A stretch of 64,000 nucleotides of DNA from Oscheius tipulae (lineage: Eukaryota; Nematoda; Chromadorea; Rhabditida; Rhabditidae). This document shows positions 12,430 to 23,900 of this stretch, piece after piece. The translations under genes and the position numbers were made by a program. The DNA lies in NCBI GenBank assembly GCA_037178975.1, contig JASJZH010000003.1, positions 4,774,001 to 4,838,000 on the forward strand. Direction: 5' to 3'. The notes below the pieces were generated by a model, which saw only the letters and a program-made list of their open reading frames with translations, searched no databases and was not told the origin of the DNA. Position 1 is the first letter of the stretch. Each line of letters starts with the position of its first letter.

Positions 12430-13455
12430 ATGCTTCTTCGTCTATTTCTGCTTGTACTTGTCTTACTTATTTTCGGAGCTCTTGGTCGTGGAGGAAAATG
12501 TCGCGACAAAGACATGAACTGTGCTGTCTGGGTATTTTTATCATATGACCAATAAATAAAATGCAGGTGGCAACAGACAAGGATCAATGTGTCAATGCTC
12601 AGTTAGTAACGAAGAGCTGTGATCGTAGTTGTGGTGTCTGTGGAGAACAAATCGAATCCAGTAAGTTCCTTTTGAAACGAGCGGAGCTTTTTTCTCTAAT
12701 GAGCGACTGGTTCTATTTGGAATCGAAATGTGTGGCATAAGAAAATGTTTCGTAGTTATCAGGGTGTTCAGACTAGTCAAAACATTTTAGAGTTTGACAT
12801 TCGGCATATCCCCAAAGATTTGGTTCCTCTGGCTTGGCTGGTCGGTCGTTGGAGATCTGGTATTTTTTCATTTATCTCAAAATATAGCTGTTTATCAGAA
12901 TTTGGCGGTAAAGCTTTCTTCCCAACAATTCCGAAATTCACGTATGGAGAACAGATCAACTTTGAAATTGTGGATTCGACTCGTCCGTCTTTGAATTACA
13001 CGTCAGTTCTTGAAACAATCGGTCATTCGGACCAATTTATTGCCGCGATCGGATGGAACTGCCCCTTTCAGAGCTTTTGCTTGGGATATAAATATGCCAG
13101 ATGGAGATCCGACGGAGATTCACAGTGAGAACGGCTATTTGACTGTGGAGAAGGACGGTACTGTGACGTTGACCACTGCGATGAGCAACGGATTCATGAC
13201 AATCGAGACTGGAGATGTTGGACAGAACCAAATCAAGTTCAGTTTGCAGAAGATCGGACGAATTAGTTTCTCTCACGATTCAGCCGTAAGATCTGTGAGT
13301 TGGATACTCAAGTTGAGTAAACAAATATGTAGATGTATCGAGACTGGACGATGTTAGACGAGAGACGACTGGAAGCACGTCTTTTAATGACAACGACTGT
13401 CACAAGGCGACTGATGGAACATACAGCGGTCGTTTATGAGAAAATATACCCATGA
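12430..13455 (+). CDS. Secreted ShKT + nitrobindin/THAP4-like beta-barrel protein
   Basis: ATG 12430 follows AAACAG at short distance. MLLRLFLLVLVLLIFGALG is a signal peptide. A six-cysteine ShKT domain follows: CRDKDMNC, then DQC, KSC, DRSC and GVC. A donor GTAAGT near 12661 can join a TTTTAG acceptor near 12790 in phase, giving FDIRHIPKDLVPLAWLVGRW. The next exons read EFGGKAFFPTIPKFTYGEQI, LNYTSFAW, TAMSNGFMTIETGDVGQNQI and IGRISFSHDSAVRS, the nitrobindin-type heme-binding beta-barrel seen at the end of human THAP4. TGA is at 13453-13455. If the join is right, a secreted ShKT module is fused to an intracellular-type barrel. The alternative is two separate genes, but the barrel exon has no good ATG of its own. 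ShKT domains occur in peptide toxins and in many harmless worm secreted proteins; no toxicity is implied. Confidence 0.75.
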
Positions 13456-13596
13456 TCTTTGTTTATTAGAAGAAGTGAAAGCTTTATCGAACCGGTAACG
13501 TTTTGATAGTTAGTGATCACAGGAGAGATCCTCGCCTGAGCAAATTGTACCTAATGTAGACTTGATATGTTAACAAAGTGATGAAGAATAAGTTAG

Positions 13597-16225
13597 TTAA
13601 CGATAGGAGGTTGAGCCAACGATGAATAAATTTGCTGCACAGACGCAACACACCTCGCTGAAAACAGTCCCTTTTGAGCCTTTTTGATCGGACTTACGGT
13701 CTCGAGAGAAATATTCCATTACTGCCTGGAAGTGTGGGTGGGCTGCCCAACCACGAAGCAGCTTTCTGTTCCCGTCATGACTTGAGAGGATCGTCATAAA
13801 TTGGAGCAGCTGGTGGCGCATGCTAACATTTCGAGTAGACGTGCTCTCCATGAACAGATTTGTCAAATTGTTTTGTGGGGGAGAAGGGCGTCTGAAACAT
13901 GTTTTGAAGCTTGAGAATAGAGTTACCCTAGGAAGATGAAAAGTATATCAGCGCCCGGACGTTGGAAGACTCTCCAGAAGAGGTAGAGTAGACGCGAGCT
14001 GAGATATTGCATTGTTTTAGCCCCATCGGGATTCTTTGCTTCTATATCGTCCTAAAACATTATTTCAAAAAGCTATAAGATTGACTTACGTGTTTAAGAT
14101 ACATCGTGAATAGACATCCGACTAGGATCTCTGCTGCACATTTTTCACCACTTCGGTCATCCAGAACTACTTTCTTTGACAAAATCATGTTCAATGTTTC
14201 TGCATCACATCTTGGCAGAACTTCGTTAAGCAAGTTGACCATCGGCAGTCGTCCGTTGTCCAGATTTTCATTCATCCAGTTGCAAACCAGTTCCGTCAGA
14301 TGAGGATAAGACGCTACTTGAGACTGAGCCATCGCGTTCTCCGGATTCGTTGGATATTCTCCGCTCTCTGGTGTTTTGACTAGCCAGCAAATAATTTCCA
14401 TTCCAAAAGTTTTGATTTCTGCGGCGTGTACACTGATTTGTGAAACATTCAAATTTGGGTCTTGGATGGAAGAGTAGTTCTGGCGGAGACAGGCTAGGAT
14501 ACATTGGACTCCGTTCTGTTTGGTGATGTTAGCCTGAATGCGATATTTGTTTGGGAACGAAGGAGATTCACTTTAACCACAGGGTTATTGCTTGTGGCCA
14601 GATGAAGGAACTTCAAAGCAGCCTTTGTGATGTGAACATCAGTTGACCCGGCTAGTCTCAGAGTTGCGACGATGAGTTGGTGCAGATCGGAGATTCTTTG
14701 AACAGTCGATGGTTCGAGACTGATCAGAAAGTTGAGACAACTGAGTAGGACTCGAGGAGAGCCGTGAGATAGCATGTCGGCAATCAGCTGAAAACTATTG
14801 GTCATTGGGAAAATGACAGAATACCGCATATCCACGAACGGATTCCAGTTGAAGAAAGAATTGCTCTTTCATTTTCGATCTTCTGGACACTTTCAGCAGA
14901 ATCTGAGGGATCTTGTAGAGAACTTGCTCTTCGCCGTTCGGCACGAAGTATCTTCTGAGCATTTTCGGTATCAGTTGCGAATTGGTCAGCCTATTTTGAC
15001 ACTTCTCGCTGGGTAAGAAAGAACAGATGCATTCGAGCGACAGTTGACGTTCCATCTGGTTCATATACTCTTGATCAGGGCAAACTATCCTCATCAAACT
15101 ATCAATACACTTTGTATCTCTGAATAAACAAGAAAATATGGGAGATAGCTTAAAACTACTTGCTCAACTCCTGAATTCTCGAACTTTTGGAGCGAGGTGT
15201 ACAGGATCGAACTAGAAAGTAGAAGAGTTTGATGGCAAACAGAGTGAACTCCTTGTTTGGACTGAAAGCTTTTTTGGCTTGATTCCATTCTTCCAAGAGA
15301 ACTCACATCAAAAGAGACGCCAGAATCCTAATGGGATTTCCCGGTAATTTATCGACAATCTCGTCGAACTTGTTGGTCAACTGTCTGTTCGAGAGCCGTC
15401 GGTAGATGTGAAAAAGATATTTCAGGATTCTATTGACCAGATGATTCTGAAGTTCATTTGTGAGGATATAAAGAGAAAGATTTACCCAGTTAGTCACTTT
15501 TCTCGGTTCCCACAATTCCATTTTCTTTTCGTCGAATGTCAAAGAGCCGAACATGGTTCCTAGCAACGAGTTCACAGTTTCGTGGGACAAACAATCGAAC
15601 GGAATGGGAACATTTGCCTGGGCCTCCCTCCCCGACTGATCCATAACCAGCCATTGTAGACGTTGGAAAACCTCTTGAATTTGTGTCTGAAAGAATCCTT
15701 TGAAAGGAAGTGAAAAAATAGTCTTACCCTCTCCAAGTTCACCAGTTCATAGTTTCTCAAAGTATTAATGACCCGGGAGACTTCAGCCTCGACTCCTTGT
15801 GCAGTCCAATGGATTTGTTGAACTGGATAGATGTTCTCCGTCCCCATTGACGGCATCATATTCCATGTCGGCATCGTGGAATATTCCGTGAAGTTCGTAT
15901 TGATGGAAAGTTGGCTCATTCGGCTAGCCACAGATCCTGCTGACATCACCGAATGACTGGAGTGTACTGACGGCGCCTGAAGGGATACTTCTTTTAACAT
16001 ATTTTATTCTTTTACTCACTGGCGATGAGTTGTAAGCATTTCGATAAGGGTGCATCCATGAGCTCACATTTTCCAGACGTGGGTTTTTGAGTGGCATATT
16101 ATTCACCTGTTGCCTGGGATCGATCTCGTTACAGAAAATAGGTCCGTCAAAACTCACATTGGGAAAGACGTGGAAGGCGCTTGGTCGTAGTGTCCATTGG
16201 GCAACTGATAAAAATTGTGGTTCAT
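13597..16225 (-). CDS. Armadillo-repeat, beta-catenin-like protein (divergent)
   Basis: ATG at 16225 (MNHNFYQLPNGHYDQAPSTS) lies 11 nt after a TTTTCAG acceptor. In-phase splicing removes a short intron after TSFPM and continues QQVNNMPLKNPRL. An unstructured Ser-rich N-terminus (PSVHSSHSVMSAGSVASRMS) precedes helical repeats. These include WTAQGVEAEVSRVINTLRNY, VTNWVNLSLYILTNELQNHL, DVHITKAALKFLHLATSNNP and HAAEIKTFGMEIICWLVKTP. The stop is at 13597-13599. The layout, a disordered N-terminus then alpha-helical pairs with spaced Leu/Asn, fits the rapidly evolving nematode beta-catenins (BAR-1, WRM-1, SYS-1 type). No repeat is a textbook match, so another ARM or HEAT family is possible. It is convergent with the ShKT gene (141 bp apart). 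Confidence 0.5.
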
Positions 16226-16296
16226 CTACAACTACAGTCTGAAAAGAGAGACTATATTAGGTAAAGGAAAGAAAAAGGTGCGAGAAGGACTGTATA

Positions 16297-16368
16297 CAGC
16301 TGCTGTCCACACTCTCGTGCAGCTGTTTAATGGCACGTCATGTACAGTCGTCACCAATGGGACAGCTG
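16297..16368. promoter_or_regulatory. Cluster of three CAGCTG E-boxes
   Basis: CAGCTG occurs at 16297-16302, 16320-16325 and 16363-16368, 70-145 bp upstream of the minus-strand ATG at 16225. Two of the three share the longer form ACAGCTGCTGT. CAGCTG is the preferred site of MyoD/Twist-type bHLH factors in animals. Confidence 0.45.
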
Positions 16369-18954
16369 CTGTGCAAGAAAAACAGTGATACAATCGGAAA
16401 TGTTGATGGATTGATAGTTTTAGAGGTCTTTAATTGGGTAAGGCCTTCTCATTACAAGCGGGAGTGAACAGGGGTGGGAGCGGGACAATAAAAGAGAGAA
16501 CAAGGTTCAGAACCATACGAGACAACCCTCCGCGGAAAGGTGACAGCTTCCGAGTCAGCAGTGTCCTTAAGGACAGTGTACAAACAAGGAGTCCTTTCTC
16601 ATCAAACAATGTGACTAATTGAACCGGTCGCGAGATGATTATCCCCTAAGTCGACCGTTACAAATCTCTTGCTAGCCACAGTTCTCAAACATTGAACAGA
16701 TTGAAAAGGAGAGAGAGAGAATGGTCGGTTCCCAGACCTATTACAAGCTGTTAATGAGAAGAAAAGTACTCGAGGAAAATAGTAATTAGCCGTGAAACAA
16801 ATGGCACGGAGACCCGACCGGAGCGAAACATCTGCCGACCGGCTGTCGTGAATTCAAATTTCGTGAGCCACCTGACGAAATTCGAATTGTGTTCGTGGGA
16901 AAGAGTAAGCGAAATGGCTGAGACATAAGATCTGAGAGGACGATAAGGGGGAGAGTCTGTCCCCAGCTGTGGGAAAGGCATGCCAATACTCGTCGACAGC
17001 AGGTGCCGACGGGTCCACGGGTCACAGAGCAGCATGTTTTTGATCGATCGCCTGGCCAGAAGTTTGCGATGAACGATCAGTTTAAATAGAACAGGACGAA
17101 AGAAATCTGTTATGAGCGACATATCAAGAACCACGAGAAATCCCCTGGACAGTGTAAATGGGAGGTAAGGACCTGTCACCTCGGTGCCAAGAGATCGTAA
17201 AAGAAATGACAAATAGAGTGTGTTTGGTCAGTTGTTGAGACAAACAGCTGAGTTTGACCCTTTGCTCCTGATGTCGGATTGTGTTTCCTGGACTGCATAC
17301 AGAGGGTATAAGTGAGTGAATCGAACTGATGGACATGTCAAGGACGATTGAGCCTGAGAGTTGAGTGGGTCGCGCTCACATAATACAATACAGTTTCGAA
17401 GTTGGGGAAAGCCAGTTTGTAAACAGAGGAGTTTCTCTTCGTGCATGAAAGATAGAACAGTAACTAGTAATTAAAGACACGCTTTGTTCAATTTGTAAAG
17501 TAAACGCGATTCGAAAAGCAGTATTCAATTGGCCGCTATTGATTGACATAAATGGAAAAGGGAGAAGCAAAAGCAAGAGAAACAACTGGTGCTAATCCCA
17601 TTAGGGTGCAAAAAGGAAGAAAGGGCAGGTGGTAAGGTTGGCCGAGTGCGAATTTGAATAGGCGTGAGGGAGGAGAGAGCGGAGACGCCAGAGAATATTG
17701 CGCGGGTGGAAGGCAATGGCCCAAAACGTCTTCAAAAAACACGGCTTATCTGGCTTGATCGATCTCTGGGAGTTACTGTCCGATCTCTCCTTCCAAAATG
17801 GTAAGCGAGATGTCAATCAGCGCACGACGGGAGATGCCAGGGGCACATTCCCGAGCTGTGGCGAATAAATTACGCCCACAATTTATGACCATTGTTACTC
17901 GAGGACATGAAGAGTGTCAGGTGTCGAGAGGACACAATAACTTTCCTCAATCATCTATCATTTCTACAGGTTATTCGAATGACTCTCAATCTGCTGGGCA
18001 GTTCGAACATTCACGAGCCTGTCTTTTCTAATTGGCGAGTCTCGACGAATAGATGTCACCAGATGCCGTGACCCCCCAGTGCGAAGTCTGTTTGCCATGA
18101 GTGGCAGTTGCGGGTTGCGCAACATACTCCGCCGATCCGGGTCCGTAAGCTCCATTCAAATCAAAATAGCTGTAATTGCTCGATCAATTTCAATTCATCG
18201 CCATGTTTTTGGCATGATAACGATCAACTAGAGTGGCATGCGGACAGAATGAGTAATTGGATGTTTCAAACAGAACAGTCACTTGTTAATTTTGAATTCT
18301 TCGTGCAACCTGAAGCCTCTGTTTGCCCGAGATGGATAGATTACGGTAATTCCCGTCCCCTGGCTAATCCGTTAATTGAGACGCGGCTTGCGCAACCTCT
18401 CCTCGGTCCAAGTACGAGTCATTGTTGCCAGCAGAGGATTACCGGGAAGGTAGATACCAGAGGCCCTGTTCCAATACACTCCCTCTGGAAGTCAAAAGAA
18501 AAATAGTTTTCAAGTGACGTGGTGGAGCTTACTTTCAAAAGGTTATTTTTGCAGATTGTTAGTCCTCAAGAACGAGGTCGTCCTAATCTTGGTCATTTCT
18601 TTTAGGCTCGTTTTGCGGAACTTATCCCTCCTCATTCGTCAGCGTTTGTCAAGTGAACCGGAAAAACAAATTCCGTTCACTTCGAATAGTTCTGCTCCAC
18701 ATAACTCTAATTCGGAACGTCTTCTATAGCCATACTTGATCCGTGATGGTTCTTCTCCAGTGTCAACACTTCACCTGCATACAGATTGATTGTTTTGCCA
18801 GGTTACAAGAAAGGCGTTGCTAATAGATCTGACTCTTAAACTCATGAACTCTTCTTGCCTTTAAGGTGTCTTCAAGGCTAAAACCCTCGACTCCATTCCA
18901 TGTCTTTTAGTCTAATCCTTCTTCTCCTCTCAGAGTCAACATCTCTATAATCCT

Positions 18955-19411
18955 TTACGTAAAAACAACAATAATCTGAACATCAGTTCCATAGGAAACA
19001 AGTAAATTTGTGTTTTCTAGCAGCTGAAAAAGTTGTACAGTAGGGTATGGTAATGTAGTAAGCTCCGAGTTCTTGTCCACTGTAAGCGGCTGAAAACAAT
19101 ATTTCAAATTCAAGTTAGAGATAGAACAAACATTGCCAATTTGTATGTTCCCTGATTCAGTTTCGTCTAAAAAGGCAGTGCGTATCCGAGTGAACACCGA
19201 CATCACTTCCATCTCCTGGGTCGAGTGACTCATTCTGTTCATATCTTGCAGTAAGCCCAAACAAACAGAAAATTCCTTCCAAGAGTCAGACCCTCGGCAG
19301 GTATGCAGATATGGATATCGACTCGTATTTCTCATTTTGCAAACTGAGCATAAATTTCAACCAATCTGCAGCATGCTTTTGTTTTATCCCTGTTCCTCCT
19401 GCATCAGTCAT
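18955..19411 (-). other. Possible small gene, unrecognised
   Basis: A GTTTCAG acceptor precedes ATG 19411 (MTDAGGTGIKQKHAADWLKF). That frame closes near 19285. A different frame then carries SDSWKEFSVCLGLLQDMNRM and, after a TTTTCAG near 19091, PLTVDKNSELTTLPYPTVQL to a TAA at 18955. No intron I can see joins the first two frames. It may be a decayed gene or a misread of two unrelated frames. The protein is not recognised. Confidence 0.3.
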
Positions 19412-20279
19412 TTTTTCATTGGCTTCCCTATGAGTGTTTTGCCTGAAACATATTAGACAATCAACTGTGCGAACACTCTCAAGAGAAGCATCATAATCCC
19501 ATGTTTCTCGATTTATTGCTCCTCTGGACGGAGATCAGGGTGGTCAGAAAGATTGTTTTGGCTCACGATTTACTGCTTGTTGTCCTTAGACATTTGACGA
19601 CAAACGAGGGAAAGGTACCCTCTCCCAGAAGCTTTCATTGAACTTTCGCAAATTGGGACGGGACAACAATCAAGCTAAAAAGGCTGATTCTACACGTCTG
19701 CTCTGCTAATTTTCATTACGGGTGCAGAACAATTTGTTTGAAAAAGATCACGAGATTGGGTGGTCGGTAAGGGTTTTCGGAAAAGCTTCTGTGAGGTCAG
19801 AGATGTATTTTTGTGATAACTTGACAAACTGTTCAAGAAAATGCGTCTTCTCAAAGGCAGTGAACCCGGTATCTGGTGCTTCATTAGCTCGAAAATTGGT
19901 GACCTAAAGCTCTCGAGTTTGTTCCTCGTGAGAATCCGTTCTAGTCGCCGCATCATCCAAGCGAACTACCCCATTCTCACTCCAAGATTAAACTCGTCTC
20001 AACGTCCTAAACAGGGTTTTATTTGCGGAGGCAGGATGACGAGTCGAGAGAAGTAGTACTAGCTCCACTTGAGCCCGATGACCTCACTTTCAGGAGAGAG
20101 ACAGGTGACATCTGGCCAGTTGATTAGACTTTCAACCGGCTGACTCAAGCCTCTTTTTCGTATCTGCAGTTTGTGACCTTTTCTCCCTGCAATTTTCTGG
20201 CTTTCTACCAAATGAAACTGATCCGACTGATGTCAGTATAACTCGATTGAAGTGTTAATTGGACCTGGATGAATTCGGC

Positions 20280-20286
20280 TATAAAA
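20280..20286 (+). promoter_or_regulatory. TATA box of flp-24
   Basis: TATAAAA in the context GGCTATAAAAGGCC, about 268 bp upstream of the flp-24 ATG and on the same strand. An acceptor-like CTCAATAG sits 16 nt before the ATG. Confidence 0.45.
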
Positions 20287-20547
20287 GGCCTCACTTGGAA
20301 GCTCGGAAGGGGTGGAGCTTCGGCTCATCATTCATCTCAATCTGGCCGAAAGACAATGGGCGGGACACTTTAGACTCTTGTTCAGTCCATTTTTAATAGT
20401 TGGGGCGTGGGAAGAGCAAACATCTTCCGATCGGGGAAACACCTTTTGTTCTAAACTTCTCACCTATACCTCTATCCAGCTGTTTTCTCTCACCCTAAGT
20501 CCTGCTCCTTCCAATTGAAACCCTTTCTCAATAGCATATTTTTTTGG

Positions 20548-20839
20548 ATGCTCTTCTCTCTCCGCTCAATCTGCTTGGCTCTGCTCTTCTTCTTCGCTGC
20601 CGCCGTCTCCGTCAACGCCAGAGCAGTCAGCTACGGTAAGAGTTGGGAGTGATATCAATACAAATGAGCCTTCAGATCTAGAAGGCATTCCTATGGGAGA
20701 ATACAGACTCACTCCTTTCGGAGAGTACGGGCTTCCGCAGAAAAGAGTTCCCAGTGCAGGTAATTATTTTCTTTGTGCAATTACATGATATATTGAGGGG
20801 ATATGATGGTTCGATTCGGAAAGAGAGGAGCCGTCTAGC
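20548..20839 (+). CDS. flp-24: FMRFamide-like neuropeptide precursor FLP-24
   Basis: Three exons: 20548-20635, 20676-20759 and 20798-20839. MLFSLRSICLALLFFFAAAV is a signal peptide. A short spacer (EGIPMGEYRLTPFGEYGLPQ) leads to a dibasic KR. The single peptide VPSAGDMMVRFG follows, then KR and GAV-stop. VPSAGDMMVRFG is, from memory, exactly the C. elegans FLP-24 peptide. The glycine supplies the C-terminal amide, and the flanking KR sites are for prohormone convertase cleavage. The second intron splits the peptide after the alanine codon, in phase 1. The product should be a secreted amidated neuropeptide. The gene is convergent with prolyl 4-hydroxylase, 90 bp from stop to stop. Confidence 0.93.
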
Positions 20840-20928
20840 AGACGAAGGGCACAATGTTAACAAAATAAATCTGTTTATCCCGTTTTCAAGGCAAGGTAGT
20901 GGTAAAAAAAAACAACAACAAAAATAGG

Positions 20929-23900
20929 TTAGAGAGTTCTCCAAATATCTTTCGAGAGAACTGGACTTAGATTGGGAGCAATTCTAGGCTCGGGGTACAC
21001 TCCCAAGTCACCGACGAATCGCTCATTGTCCGATTGCCGTAATCCACAAGGTCGACGGAGTTCGTTTCCGACCTCGTGGATCCATTTGTTGGATACCTTC
21101 AATTCCAATTGGCAAGAACAATTTGCCATTCTTACCCATTTGACTCCGACAAGAACAGGACAGGCGGCGTGGCGAGTCATGGGGTTTCCATCTCCTTGGC
21201 GGAACAGATTATACCAAAACATAGCGTCATTCTGAAAAAAAAAAACTTGATCCTGAATGAGTCCCTACTTACTTTCGATGGCCGAATGGTAGATTTGGCA
21301 TCTGTAAATACGGTGGCGCCACCAAATACTGGCTGACTCATCGAAAAAAACAAATACTGTCAATGAATTTAAGGGGAATTACATAGAAGAGAACAGTGGC
21401 AATTCGGTTTCCTGTTCCCAGAGACTCGAAAGACTTGGATTCCTCCTTACGAGCATGATCAAAGTGTGGGTCGTAGTGACCTCCGATACCGTAATTGGCT
21501 ATCTGAAAATATTTAATGTTTTCCCAAGAAACTTTTCTCGATGCTTTTTTTGTTAAAAGAAAAAAAGTTGTCTATATAAGTTGCTGGCTTTCGAAAGAGT
21601 CGCTTGAATCGGCTTTATCGTCCGGAGCGATGGGGAAGGAAGACGTACGAGCGGTAAAACTACGCATGGACATAGTCTGCCATGGTAGGTTCAATTTTTT
21701 TTTACTAATGGATGGTGTTCATGTAAAAAAGAAGTTGGGCGAGGGTGGCTGCGGTGTCATCTACGAGGTCTTCAATCTGACTCGTCCGGAAGAACACGCT
21801 GCCTGTAAAGCAGAACTGAGTGGAAAGAATACCGAAGACGAAATTCTCAAACTGGAGGGGAAGGTGAGGCTCTTTTTCGTTTTGAAAGATTAGGTGACTT
21901 AGGTGATGCGTCTGCTGAACGAGGCTGAAGCCAAACATGTGCCCCGAATCATGAAGGAAGGAACTGAGCGGAACTATAACTATCTCATCATGACTCTGTT
22001 GGGACCATCGACAATTGCAGTTGCTGCTCAAGCAATGGATGCTCTCAGGTACGATTGAATTGACTTAATAATATCCTGTTCAGGAAATGCACGATATCGG
22101 CTATCTGCATCGCGACGCGTGTTCACAAAAAGTTCCTCTGAAACCGTCTTACTTTAGGTCAAACCGAGCAACTTCACAATCGGAACCATGGGTACATCTA
22201 GAGAATGATTCGTATATCTCGTGGACTTTGGTCTGGCTAGCAAATATCTGTCGACGGGATTTGATGGGAAACAGGAGCTGAGGAAGAAAAGGAAGACTGT
22301 TCCCTTCAGAGGAACTCTTCGCTACTGCTCCCTCAACGTCCATTCGCAAGAGGAGCAGGGCAGACACGACGATCTGTTCTCTCTCATCTACATGCTCATC
22401 GAAATGATCCAGGGCAATCTTCCTTGGTGCAATTTGGATCGTGAACAGACGGAGAGAAGCAAGATCGAGTCAGAGCAGGAACTGCTGGCCAAGCTGCCCA
22501 AGGAGTTCGAGATCATTGTGAGTACTCTGTACTTTGTTTTTCGATCTTTCTATGGTATACTTTAGGTGTCCCATCTGAAGAATCTCTACTACTCGCTGAC
22601 TCCGAACTACGAGCTCATTCGTGCGCTTTTCTGTCAGATTCTTCGACGCGACTGTTCGAAGAATACAAAGCTCGATTGGGAGAAGGGCGGGGAATTCGAG
22701 ACTATCCTCCGGGAACAGTCTTCTTCATCCCGAGTTCGAGAAACCTTGTCCGCCTCTCATGAAAATTTTGGCCATCAATCGGACGACGGCCAATCTGAAG
22801 GAGGACACAATCCCAATCGCCCAGCCTGACTATCCCGCCATGACACATTCTTCGATCGACGACACGATCAATACTCCGAGCAGCGGAGCTCAGGAGGAAG
22901 CAAGTAATAATAATGATAAAAAGAAGTGGAACATTGGTGTGGACTGTGGCAAACTGAGCGGTAACAACAAGTACGCCTACAGGGCCAAGAGCAGACCTTG
23001 AGAAAGGGTCCAGAAGCATGATTAGCCGAAACAGTAATCTAATAAAAATCTAGCCCTAAATGTGTGTATAGGTGTGTCTGAACCTCTATTTGCTAATTTG
23101 TCATTTACTTTGTGACATCAATTACTCTTTGCAAGTCAAGTCAAAATAGAGTCAGTTTTAGAGATGCGTCTCTGGGAGAACGTTGCTTCTGCCACGGTAT
23201 CCCGACAAAAACATCATCTACCTGTCACAAGCCCTACTTGTTCTAGCAAATAATACCTGTAGTTCTTCAGCGGTCTCCATTTCTAAGTTTGTCATCAAGT
23301 CAATCCTTCTGTTCACAGTATGAACCGCTTCGTGCTCCCAGTCTTTTAGCCAGGCACTGCAAACTTTTTTTTTTAAATTCACGTAAAAAAAAAAACCTTT
23401 TGCTAATTCGGTAGGTAGCAGTTACAAGTTTTCCAGAAGCAGCGTCGTGTACTGTAGCCCGAGCGAGTTTTGGCTTAGCGAGTTCCTGAATCTCTGCGAT
23501 CTCCTCGTCACTGATAACTTCTTTGAAGAGGACTGCTAGTGGGTTGAATCGTAAGATTTCTACCTAAAAAAACTGGGTATTTGACTTGGATAACACGGCT
23601 ACTTTGATCGGAGCATAAACTAGGAAGGGGCGGTCCCTCTTCAGGTAGCAGTACAATTGTGAGGTCTCTTTCTCACTGACAGGAACTTCTCCACGACAAA
23701 GAGCCTCATACATTGTTCTCTCTTTGTTGCCCAAAGCACTCTCAGGACGACGGTTGTCCACCGAGCCCAAGAATCGCCGCATGTCGCTTTTGCGGACTCC
23801 TTCCTGACCCAGCAGATCCTCGTACCATTTGACGTTACCTTTGGCGCGGGGGTGTACAGGGTCTGTAAGAGGAAAGTAAGATTCCGAACAAGATGCCCAT

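Larger units (their letters stand above)
16226..20279. other. Long intergenic region
   Basis: About 4 kb with few convincing coding signals. It holds the CAGCTG cluster near the beta-catenin-like start and one doubtful minus-strand gene (18955-19411). Open frames of 60-153 codons at 16751-17816 lack motifs and splice context. Confidence 0.4.

Noticed and set aside
16751-17212. 153-codon minus-strand frame
   Set aside because: Overlapping frames of similar length exist in other phases, there is no motif, and nothing connects it to flanking exons.
20929-21502. Prolyl 4-hydroxylase C-terminus as a 5'-truncated pseudogene
   Set aside because: The missing N-terminal exons were found beyond the nested kinase at 23257-24862 and join in phase, so the gene is complete.
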